A stretch of DNA of 64,000 nt from positions 26,974,800 to 27,038,799 of the forward strand of contig OZ020619.1 in assembly GCA_963971575.1 (NCBI GenBank), written 5' to 3'. The DNA comes from Liopterus haemorrhoidalis (Eukaryota; Arthropoda; Insecta; Coleoptera; Dytiscidae). A program made the translations under genes and the position numbers. Each line of letters starts with the position of its first letter. Position 1 is the first letter of the stretch. A model generated the notes under the pieces. The model was given only the letters and a program-made list of their open reading frames with translations. It made no database searches and was not told the DNA's origin. This document shows, in pieces, positions 44,880 to 54,538 of the stretch.

Positions 44880-45135
44880 TTACTGTATGAACACTAAGCA
44901 AGGGTATAGGCATGAGTTAAACTTTTGCCTATGTCATATAATTTGTGTAAAAAATATTTATACAAATTTTAGGTTCTGCTTAGCCGTTCGCAACCGGCTA
45001 TATACTATAGGTACCTTTCTCTGTACGCTAAAAAAATGGACGTAATGAAAAGATTGAAAATAATGCCTTGAAACATGGAAACAGAAAGCTACGGCTCACC
45101 TAGACTCACCTCGGGCTCTTGCCAATGATGATTGA
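44880..45135 (+). repeat. Dispersed repeat Y, copy 1
   Basis: ATAATTTGTGTAAAAAATAT, TTATACAAATTTTAGG, AACCGGCTATA, CGCTAAAAAAATGGA, ATGGAAACAGAAAGCTACGG and CTCACCTCGG follow the copy at 60411-60670 in order. The palindromic ATTTGT...ACAAAT core is common to both. Ends undefined. Confidence 0.6.
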
Positions 45136-45289
45136 TTGTTTCATTATCGATGTTTGAGTCCTTTGTAAGTCCTCGAATATACATTTCTCCGTCTCTTTAA
45201 AATTATTTTGACCACCTAGGGGACCAGCTCCAAGAAGTTACTTTAGGCAGGTGACCTTACGCAGGAAGAGTATTAAAGGTATTATTTAA

Positions 45290-46320
45290 AAAGTGATCAG
45301 CTTAAGATGGCGCATAACCGTAGAGTTTCTTATACAAAACTAACAATCTGAAATATAATTAATTACAATCTATGCATCAATATTTGCAGCGATTTTTTTC
45401 TCTCTAATAGGATTTTTTTAACTGTAGAAAATTGCATATTAGATGACATCATGTAAACCAATAGATATTTTTAATGAAATTATAATTTACGTATGACTCG
45501 GCAAATTGTAGCTAAAGCTTCATTCTACAAATATGTTTCTAGCAATTTGGTTCTATTGTGAATACTGCTTTTAGTTATTGTACTTGGTACTCTATTTTTG
45601 CAACCATCTTGCATCTGTCGTGTTTCTCAATATAGGTGTTGCGGGTGAAAATGATTTAATGTTTGCATAGAACACGTGTACCAAATGGCATTCCGTTATT
45701 ATCAAGTATAATATTTTTTATCAATAAGTATAGTATAATATTTCGACCAAAGTTCAATACTATTAGGTTCAAAGTTCTTTAATAAACTTAACGAAGAATT
45801 AAAGGCTTAGAGTCTAAAAATTATTGAAAGAAACAATATTCTAGTAAAGCAGGCATATTATTGAGTTTCTGGAAGATACAATAATTTAGGATATACTTAA
45901 GTAGAACAGGTGTACCAAGTGGCATTCCATTATTATCAAGTATAATATTTTTCGACGAAGGTTCTAAACTATAAACATTCATGTCGGAAAAATGACGTAT
46001 TATTTAAACATTTCTACACAAAACTATATAAATATAAAAGTTATTTGTTATAATTAAAGTTATAATTTGAAACCCTAAAATATATTTAAAAAATTAAATT
46101 TTTTCCGATACCTGTTATTAAGTTATTGAGGGATAACATTTTTACAACAATATTATCTACTATCTATAATATATCTACAATTAAAAATATTCTTTCAGAT
46201 AAAATTCGGAGCAAAGTTTGATGTATAGATTGTTAATAATTTTATTTCAGATTGTTAGTTCTGCATAAGAAACTTGTAATCTCTGGGGTTATACGCAGCG
46301 TTAAGCAAGTGGCCACATTA
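45290..46320. mobile_element. Foldback element with ~100-bp inverted arms
   Basis: The arm at 46210-46315 (GGAGCAAAGTTTGATGTATA, TTTCAGATTGTTAGTTCTGC, ATAAGAAACTTG, GGGGTTATACGCAGCGTTAA) is mirrored at 45295-45395 on the minus strand (TTTCAGATTGTTAGTTTTG, ATAAGAAACTCTACGG, TTATGCGCCATCTTAA). Between them, ACGTGTACCAAATGGCATTC (about 45670) and AGGTGTACCAAGTGGCATTC (about 45907) begin a ~90-base direct repeat with TTATCAAGTATAATATTTTT. No coding capacity. A solo arm lies at 40035. Confidence 0.55.
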
Positions 46321-47029
46321 GCAGGTTTTACTGTATTTATCTTTTAATTTCTTAAGCATGTATACTACATCATATTTTTCTTAACTTACCCTACTTTTCA
46401 AAATTGGCAACAAACCATTTATGTCAAAAATCTCATTATTCATAATAGAAATCTCGACATTTAGAATATTTACGCAAAGCCATAAGTATCGTGCATCTTT
46501 TATAAATTTATAAATTTCTAGTTAATAATAGGGTTCCAAAATTTTTGACAAGGATGTAATTTATGAAAGTTTCGCGTGTCTAACAATACGTTTGACCCTG
46601 ACAATTAGTAGGTCCCTGAAGAAGTTTTTTACTGATTGATAATTCGCATGCTTTCACGAATATTTTCATTTTTCTGTCATTATCAAGTAGTGGAGAATCT
46701 TTACCTTGCGGGAAAAACTTTTACTGTTGAATTTTGGAATTTTAGCACGCGTGGGTGTACGCTGAGTATTATAATGCCTTATTAGAAAGGAGATAAATAT
46801 ATTAAGTTTATGAATAGTTGTTGAGTTAATTATTAGTTAGCTGTCATGCGTGTCTCTTAACATTTAAGTTTTTGTCTAAAAAGTTGTTTTTAACCTTCTT
46901 TTAAATATTTTTTAATATATAGTATTATTGTATAGGTATACATAAAATGTTATCTTTACATCACACGTTGTGATCCCTCAACCCAATTAACTAAAACAAT
47001 TATAACTTACTTCAAAATGAGACGATTGG
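46321..47029. other. AT-rich non-coding stretch
   Basis: No signal seen. Confidence 0.4.
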
Positions 47030-47130
47030 ACAGGTCGAAACGTCACTCACCACATGGCTATCCAAGACTGCCAGAAATCAAAATAGAGAGCTTACTTCTC
47101 TACCCTATGCGCCTCTAGGCGATACGAATA
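47030..47130 (+). mobile_element. SINE family 2, 3' part
   Basis: GGACAGGTCGAAACGTCACT, CCACATGGCTA, GAGAGCTTACTTCTC, CCCTATGCGCCTCTAGGCG and TATTTATTATAA match the 3' half of the 8484 SINE, including its stem-loop and A/T tail. Confidence 0.7.
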
Positions 47131-47439
47131 TTTATTATAAGTATTTGATATAATTCTTCCTTATTTAATACTTCCAAATATATGGAAACTATGATAAGCT
47201 AGATAATTTTGGTTAAACATAAAATCAAAATTGAATTCTGGTAACGCATCTTAGTATTAGGCTCTGTTGCAAACTAAGATTGTGCTGTCAAACTACTAAT
47301 AATATACTGAATCCTTGTAATTTAAAGTTTAGTCCTTGAATAAAATAATATGTCGTGGTTCCATCCATAGTAGTGAAAATTGGATAAAACACTAGAATGA
47401 AGATAATCCCACTGTATTGTAGTCAAAGCCAAGTACCAT

Positions 47440-47600
47440 CAAAGAAATGTGAAGCAGGTAATTATAGTAGATAGGACACGTGATGTGGATGAAAGAGGAC
47501 AGAATGGGAAATACAAAATTTTGGAAGTTTGAAGGAAATTTGAACGTTCGTCGGCTAACGGGAAAATCTCGCAGTAGACGGAGGGATCTGCTTATTGGAT
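47440..47600 (+). pseudogene. LINE C-terminal remnant
   Basis: The plus strand reads IGHVMWMKEDRMGNTKFWKF, EGNLNVRRLTGKSRSRRRDL. The GHVxRMxEDRxxKxxxxxxxxGxRxxGRxRxRW pattern of LINE C-termini is recognisable, although the final W is lost and frames break on both sides. Confidence 0.5.
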
Positions 47601-47715
47601 ATCTAGCTTATTATTATACAAGATATAAAAAAAACTGGTTTTCTACTTCCTGATAATGACACAAATGAAAATATTCATGAAAGTTTACGAATTACCAGCC
47701 AGTAAAAGATATATG

Positions 47716-48030
47716 CAGGGACGTCAGGAGGGAATCCGCCGCCCGGGTGCGAACAACATATTACCGCTCTTAAAAAAAGTCGCAAGAAAATACTAGTTTT
47801 AGAATTTTGAAAGATGGAAACGGGCCAGAGTGCTACCTCCATTTTTTGAAAATCGAAAATATGAAAATGCATTGCACGTTTACAGGAAATACTACGGAGC
47901 ATTTCAAACACTGATCTTTCTGTACTAATAGCTGTGGAATGTTTAACTTTAAAAATAAAAATTTGTCGACCCTTTAATCTGCCGCCCGGGTGCGTTGCAG
48001 CCCTTGCACCCCCGGGTTGCGGCGGCCCTG
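47716..48030. mobile_element. hAT-type MITE with perfect target duplication
   Basis: The left tip CAGGGACGTCAGGAGGGAAT and reversed right tip CAGGGCCGCCGCAACCC agree over the outer bases. Both ends then carry CCGCCCGGGTGCG in opposite orientation. The flanks are a perfect GATATATG (47708-47715 and 48031-48038). It is 315 bp. The overlapping 132-residue minus frame (48073-47675) runs across element and flanks and is not a gene. Confidence 0.9.
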
Positions 48031-48083
48031 GATATATGCATACTAATAATAAATTATTGTGCCTGACCATCAATAGAGCCCTG

Positions 48084-48185
48084 CAAATCCGCGGTTATCC
48101 GTGAATATCCGCCATTTTTATACAAATGCGGATAAATTATCATTTCAATCGTGCGGATGCGGATAAAATATCATATACGCAATAT
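48084..48185. mobile_element. hAT-like left end, partial
   Basis: TAGAGCCCTGCAAATCCGCG with repeated (T)GCGGATA and ATATCCGC text looks like a hAT terminus and its subterminal repeats. No right end or target duplication found. Confidence 0.4.
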
Positions 48186-48200
48186 CCGAGTGTACACCTC

Positions 48201-48256
48201 TTCTAAACGCATCTTTCATGAAAAGAGGTGTCTTTTCATGAAAGATGCGTTTAGAA
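48201..48256. other. Perfect 26-bp hairpin with 4-base loop
   Basis: The arm 48201-48226 (starting TTCTAAACGC, ending GAAAAGA) and its exact reverse complement at 48231-48256 are separated only by GGTG. A second, shorter pairing also exists: ACACCTCTT (48195-48203) with AAGAGGTGT (48223-48231). Confidence 0.95.
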
Positions 48257-48906
48257 CCCCAAAAATAAATCGCTGGCATTTGGATTGTACTTACGGTAAG
48301 AGTGAAATAAAAACACGTTACGGCTCTTTTTTCACAATTTTTATTTATTTTTGCTCTTTATGTCTTTAGACTCTTAAGACCTACTTTATGCTTACTTAAA
48401 TAGTGAAATATATTATACTTTATACAACAGTTGTAAAAAACAATTCCATTGGAATTATAGTTTATGAATTTAAAAATAATTATTTAATTATTTCGCTTTA
48501 TTTGGCATTTTTTGAAATATTGGTAAAAATTAACCATGATAATCTGCCACAATTTGAAAAATTTATGAATATCTTTAAATTTTAAAAAATAAAGATTTTA
48601 AATTATTTGAAATCGTCAAAAAACTTATTTTTTTATAAGATGATTTTAAGACTTTAGTTTTTAACATTTGCTAGTCTTACAGCTCTTCTCTTTTTATTGA
48701 ATGGCCATAAATTTGATAAATTAAACTCTGCTCTAAAACAATTATAAGATATCTAGAAAAACTAAGTTTCTGATATATTCCTGTTTAAAGTTTTATAATT
48801 TATGTAAACTTGGTTTAAGAGAGAGTCGAATAATTGTAATTAACACCGTTATATCTTAATATATATGATCTCAGTACGGCATTTGATAAAAAATATATAC
48901 AGCACA
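48257..48906. other. AT-rich non-coding stretch
   Basis: Two short plus frames (72 and 60 residues) are rich in I, N, F and K and not recognised. Confidence 0.35.
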
Positions 48907-48940
48907 CTGAGAGACAGATATACATATATCTGTCTCTTAG
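48907..48940. other. Near-perfect 16-bp palindrome
   Basis: CTGAGAGACAGATATA (48907-48922), CA, TATATCTGTCTCTTAG (48925-48940): 15 Watson-Crick pairs and one G-T. It lies 14 bases from the next MITE. Confidence 0.85.
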
Positions 48941-48954
48941 TCTACCAGACACTA

Positions 48955-49428
48955 AAGTGGGAAACAGAATGCAACGAGTTTGACGGCGCGTTGACGCCGT
49001 TGGACGGCGCAAACTGTCAACGCAAAGTTAAAAGCAAGGCTGTACTACGCAAGTGCACAAAATGAACAACGTCCTACGGCGTTCGAACGCCGTTGATACT
49101 GAATGTTCGTCAACTTCAAACTTTTGACGCCGTTGAACGTTGACGCAGAACACCTAACCTCAGTTTTTACTGAATGGTAAAGTGTTTGTATGTATAAATA
49201 ACTTGCATACAACATAAATAACATCACACACAAGTCTTCATCATCCATTATACTTTTAATAAAAGAAAGCGCACGTATTAACACAGATATAGGTTGTCAC
49301 GTGACACTTGACGGCGTTAAAAATGATTGCATTGTGGGCAGGCGAAAATTCAACGGCGTTCTCAACAACGCCGTCGCAAATGACGGCGCGCTGACGGCGT
49401 AGCGCGCTGTGCATTCTGTTCCAGGCTT
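48955..49428. mobile_element. MITE with TA flanks and GACGGCG repeats
   Basis: The left AAGTGGGAAACAGAATGCA and reversed right AAGCCTGGAACAGAATGCA are inverted ends, each abutting TA (48953-48954, 49429-49430). GACGGCG/CGCCGTC and AACGCCGTTGA motifs recur at least ten times in both orientations in the GC-rich subterminal parts, around an AT-rich core (49150-49290). It is 474 bp with no coding capacity. TA duplication allows Tc1/mariner or ISL2EU-type origin; undecided. Confidence 0.7.
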
Positions 49429-49430
49429 TA

Positions 49431-50250
49431 CTTTACATTGACGTGATAGGCTACACGCCATATACTTGTTTATAGATATATGGTTTCGAGAAATAAACAT
49501 CAATTGATAATAAAATTAAAATAAAACATATGCTGTGGAAGCTCGTCTTGGTACTACAACGAACTTTTGTCCGAAATGTCTTCTTCTAACAGTTCACATT
49601 ATCTTACATAAAACAAGAATAAAAAAAATAACAAAACAGGAAAACAAATTGCATTGCAATTGATTACCGTTCATAATAATAATTAATAAGTTTCAGCATT
49701 TTTGTAATATGAAATTAGCAAGTTCGTGCCTTATCACCAGTCGTTGAAGTAAAAGATAAAAAAATAAATAAATAAAAAAAGATAAAAAAGAATTGTGTTG
49801 AGATATATCTTAATTAATTGTCCAACATCCTACCAATTATTTAAACTAATCACTCCTTTCTTTTGCTTGATATCTTGAAAGGTGTTATTACAAAATATCA
49901 ACTTTCTTTACTAATTATTGTTTACCGACTTTGACGGACAATATTATTGAAAATGACCATTTTTTCAAAATTTCTAATAGATGACATTTTACAGGATATT
50001 TCATTTTATAGGCACTTGAAATTTGATAGAATTTAGAGAAATCGTGATCGTAATTACATATTTTCTTACGATATTATCAAGCTTGATAATAGACATATTA
50101 ACTCATGGATTTTGATAGAAATTGTTGAATTTTTATTTACAGATACTATGTAATTTTATCAGAAAGTTGGCTATTAATAAAAATGTTTAAAATTTTATTA
50201 ACAAATCATATACTTAGTTTTTTGACATACATATACATTCACGCAGGACC
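49431..50250. other. AT-rich non-coding stretch
   Basis: No signal seen. Confidence 0.4.
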
Positions 50251-50253
50251 GTA

Positions 50254-50310
50254 TTTACCATTAGGCGCAATAGGCGATGGCTGGGGGGCCTGTGCTGGAC
50301 TTCAAAATAT
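50254..50310. mobile_element. hAT-like terminus, partial
   Basis: CAGGACCGTATTTACCATTA, then GGCGCAATAGGCGATGGC and GGGGGGCC, resembles the CAGGGCCGGATTTACC type of hAT end. The partner end was not found, so this is a fragment. Confidence 0.45.
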
Positions 50311-50509
50311 TTGTTTACTCCTGCGCTGATTCCTGGTATTAGGTTCAATCCTAGGACCTTTTAAAATTTTCTGTTTCAATTATTAACAAGTTATTTTATC
50401 AACATATTTTTGTTGATAGATATATAATACTTTATTTATGTACCTTTCGGTTTAAATCTACATATTTACATTATTAACTTTATATTTCACATAAAAACTA
50501 TAATTATTG

Positions 50510-51265
50510 CTAACTAGGGTATCTTCGTTTCAAATTCCTTCTTCTCACCAAGACCTCTTCCATCCATGTCCATCCTTGGCCTGAATCACAAAGCACATCT
50601 TTTCTTGTCTCTTCTTTATATTTCATTTCTCCGCAATTCTTCAGTATGGTTTCTCTTTCCTCTCCACACAACCTGCACATTCCTTGTTCATCCTTTCTCC
50701 AGTATTCGTTTTCCCTTTCCTCATTTCCGCACCTAAATCTCGCTATTATTTTCTTCTTATCTCCGTTCATTTTTGTTTTTAGATACTCTGGTATCTTTGT
50801 CGTCCAAGTCTTTACATATTTGCCGTTATATCTGGAATTTGTGAGGCTCTCGCTTCTTTCTTGCCCTTGGATATCCCTCATTCTATCTCCAGTGTCACAT
50901 CTTGTCCTCCTAACCTCTTTATAGATATCTCCCTTGTTGAATAGCCGTTATATTCAAGTCTTTTTCTTCTTTTTACTTCTCATCTGGATTCAATCTTTCT
51001 TTGCTCCAATTTTCTTTCTATTTCTGCCCAGCATTGGTTTAGCAATTTTTTTTTCTGGATGTCTTATTATCCTCTCTTCAAATTTAATTGCTCTTTTTGT
51101 AGCTTCTATCCTGATGTTGTCAGCTTTCACTTCTTCTAATATTATGTATTGCGGTGTACATTTGTCTAGACCCAATGTCCTCTTAATATATTTATTTTGC
51201 ACCGCTTCTAATTTCTCTTGGTCCTCCCAACCCCATATTTTCGCTCCATATTTTTTATTTAATAC
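50510..51265 (-). pseudogene. LINE C-terminal region with CxxC motif
   Basis: From 51265 down, the minus strand reads YGAKIWGWEDQEKLEAVQNK, YIKRTLGLDKCTPQYII, RAIKFEERI, then (50881-50510) DKKKIIARFRCGNEERENEY, W, and MCRLCGEERETILKNCGEM. This is the (M)YGAEIWGW...L.RT.LG...TP.Y...EE...R...R...FE, then IARFR.GNE...YW......CR.CG...ET..H....C order found after the reverse transcriptase in a LINE group common in insects. The final His-Cys part is altered (ILKNC). At least one frame break separates the two halves. It ends at a TAG at 50513. Confidence 0.7.
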
Positions 51266-51926
51266 CCTTATTATTAGTTACTGTTTTAATAATAATAATA
51301 AAATTTTATTAACAAATACCTTTAAAAAATGTATTTAATTATAACGTAATTAATATGTATAGAACGTTTACCTACGTGCGAAATAAAATGTGTCACAGAT
51401 GATAATTACCATTTTCAACATTCTTCGTCCCTGGGTATGACATTTATTTAAATTCTTTTTAGCTACTTTTTCATAATCTCATGACTCACCCACATTGCCT
51501 AATATTTCAATAGTTTTTTTTTTTCGGTTCGACTTTATTTCACTCAAAGAAACATTTGATCATCCATCACATATCATCAAACTTACCAGTTTGGTTTTAT
51601 TTATTTGTTATGATTATATTTGGTTTATATTTAATGGAGGGTTCACGTTATTTTTAACTTATAATTGACAGAGGAGTCCGTGTATTCTCGGTGAAACATA
51701 GTTAATATAAAATTAATATATAAATAAAGCACTCTGTTTGTTTCACTAATATAAGTTTAATGTTATTGTATACGTACTTCGGCAGTGACGTCATAGACAA
51801 GAGTTCAAATTACAAACTGTTTTAATTTGAGCTCCTGTCGATGATTGACTGTGAACAAATTATTTTGTCTGGTCGCATAAGTAGGAACTCTTAGATAAAA
51901 TTGATTAATAAGATCGGGACAGTCAA
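51266..51926. other. AT-rich non-coding stretch
   Basis: No signal seen. Confidence 0.4.
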
Positions 51927-52620
51927 CTATATTGTTAATAACTTTGTATATAAAACAGATATCAATATATTTTTCAAAGATATAATGCTAATATTAGTAG
52001 AATATTTGAACTTGATATGTTTGATGAATCTCTCCTGTATTTTCTCAATGTAATTAATATAAACATAATATTGAAGTGACCAACATACAAAGCAAAGTTC
52101 TAGCTGGGTCTTTACCATAAAACACTATAAAGACAAAAGAGTTTCGTATGATTTAAATTCCTTGCCAGTTATACAAATGAATCCTAACATACTAAAAAAT
52201 ATAGGCAATCATTATTTATTAGATAATTATAATCAGTAAAAGCTCAGTTTCTTGTTAAAAAGATAATAGCTAATAAATTGATAATATTTTAACACATTTA
52301 TTTTTAATTAATTTAATTTAAAATATTCATTTAATCTATTAAGATCGGATTGTAAATTGATACCGTTTTGTGGGGTAGCAATTATTTATATATTTTTAGA
52401 TCGTCAGCATATAAAAAAAAAGTAGAGAACTGAAAGCAACTATTTATATCATTAATAAAGATATTAAATAAAAAAGGACCAAGGTTACTGCCTTGTGGTA
52501 CTCCATTTGCGAACAGAAAAGACCCACGCAAGATTAGTTAAGCAACTATATCGATAAAAGCAGACAGCCTACAATTTAATTTTAGAAGAACTTTTAAACA
52601 GCTATTTTGCGACACCTTCG
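51927..52620 (-). pseudogene. Jockey/CR1-like LINE reverse-transcriptase fragment
   Basis: The minus strand reads GVPQGSNLGPFLFNIFINDI near 52505-52445 (motif B), then FFxYADDLKIYK near 52425-52385 (motif C with both catalytic Asp), and further on (52118-51927) LELCFVCWSLQYYVYINYIE, KIQERFIKHIKFKY, the (S)KLEYxSVVW.P.Y..YI..IE.IQ.RF...I.FK segment of Jockey-like elements. Stops and gaps separate these parts, so it is dead. The region above 52505 is not readable as motif A. Confidence 0.7.
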
Positions 52621-53640
52621 TATAGCAAGGTTTTAGTATAGCAATTGTTAATATATAATTAATGTAATTGTTTTAAGTTTTAAGTGTTTCTTCTGTTATA
52701 AAAACCAAATAGTTATTGGAGATTTACCAATATTTTTTTCTTATAATACGATATTAATGATGGCGATATTATATCATAACACAGTATTACTAAAGCTATA
52801 TCGCTAAAGCTTTATTTTGGTGATAAATAAAAACATTAAACTCTTGATATTAAGCATATTAGCCAATTTCAAAACATATCCCCAATGTATGTTACAACGA
52901 AGGTAATATTTTCTAAAACAATTTTCTAGTAAGATTACCTTCTGATTACTAAATATCCTATACATTATTCACAGAAAAGTAAAAGTGATGATCCCATCTG
53001 TTAACAAATTAAAAATTGCATTTTAATTAAATTTCATTTTCCTTGGATAGTGCTTTTAGTTATGCCTTTGCTATTAGTTTAAGCATCAGTTTTGAAGCGT
53101 AACTATTAAAATTTCCATACCTAAACTACTCGACTGTAAAATATGGTATCTTGCTAAATATGAAATACATTAGTTATATATGATGAACAAGATTATTCAT
53201 GTTTTTACTGAGCAAGATATTTTTAATATTTCTAGGCCATTAAGATAAGTGTCTTACTTCAAAGCTGCTTATACATTAAACAGTAATCTAAATATATCTT
53301 GGCATAAGAAGCTTTGAATATAAAAATATTTGTCTATACTATAGCATTTGCATATACATACGTAGGTACATACATATATATGGATATGTACAATATTTGT
53401 TTTATTTCGTCGATTTTCCAAATATATACATCTACCGTATTATTCAGTGTCAATGGCCAGAAGGTTTTACTGCAAGGATTATATAAAAAATGAATAAACT
53501 CCTATTTCGAATTCACGATATAATCGTCCGAGAATTTTTCCAAAAGCGATGTATAAAATACAATGTTTCGATATCGGTTTGTTTTTGACCCACAAAACTT
53601 CAAAATAAAAGCTATATAAAATTGGAAAATAATAGTAGCG
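52621..53640. other. AT-rich non-coding stretch
   Basis: No signal seen. Confidence 0.4.
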
Positions 53641-53650
53641 ATACCGATAG

Positions 53651-53745
53651 TAGGGATCGGAAAAAAACATCGATGTATCGAAAACATCGATGTTCAGATG
53701 GCTATAGTATCAATAAAACATCGATGTCGATGTTTAAACTTTGAA
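53651..53745. repeat. ACATCGATGT cluster, left of the LINE
   Basis: The palindrome ACATCGATGT occurs at 53667-53676, 53684-53693 and 53718-53727, after TAGGGATCGG. Two more lie right of the LINE (58616-58625, 58640-58649). They may be the subterminal repeats of one older element now split by the LINE. Confidence 0.5.
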
Positions 53746-54430
53746 ATTCAGAAACTACCGCTAGAGGCGCTGGAATCTAAAAATTTTTAATATTATTAAA
53801 ATTAGTACACAATATATAAGCGCCATCTATGTGATATAACAATACCTACTAATAGTGTTAGTTCTTATTCTTCTTAGCAGTTAGCAGAATTAGAAAAAAA
53901 TAAGAAGAAACTTCTAATTTTTGCAAACAATGTGCACTACCAACGACGCTAACACACTTGTTTCTTTTTGAGTCTTGTTGACACTTTCCCAGTTGTTATT
54001 CCTCCAATCCTTGGCATTCCCGTATTGGGATATATAAATATAATTTATTTATTAATAAAACTATTATTAGTATAATTATATTGTAATAATAATAATAATA
54101 ATATAATTTATTAATTCAAAACAAACAAAAAAATACATAAAAAATACATTTTCCTCTTATTAGAATTAACAAATGATGCCCATATCTTGAGGGTATACCA
54201 CTTTGAACAAAGTTCAGTGCGCGGCAGCAATTTAAATATTTACATTATGGCGGGCAAGCAGGTAATCTATAAATATAAATTAAAAAATCTTATATTAAGT
54301 CTTAATAACTAAATACAAAATAAATTTAACATTTATTGAGAGAATAGGCATTAAATTATTCTTAATATACATATACGTACATATACACATTTTTATAAAA
54401 AATGATATAATTTATTACTGAAAAATAGAA
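53746..54430. other. AT-rich non-coding stretch
   Basis: It contains an (ATA)n-like run at 54090-54110. No coding signal. Confidence 0.35.
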
Positions 54431-54538
54431 TTTAAATTTTTGTGGGCTGTTTTTATTTTTATTTATTTATTTTATTTTATTTATTTATTTATTTATTTAT
54501 TTTTTTTTATTTTTCACACTTAAAATTTAGAAATGGTA

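Noticed and set aside
47675..48073. 132-residue minus frame as a gene
   Set aside because: It spans a hAT MITE and both flanks; the Pro/Gly-rich part is the GC-rich MITE end.
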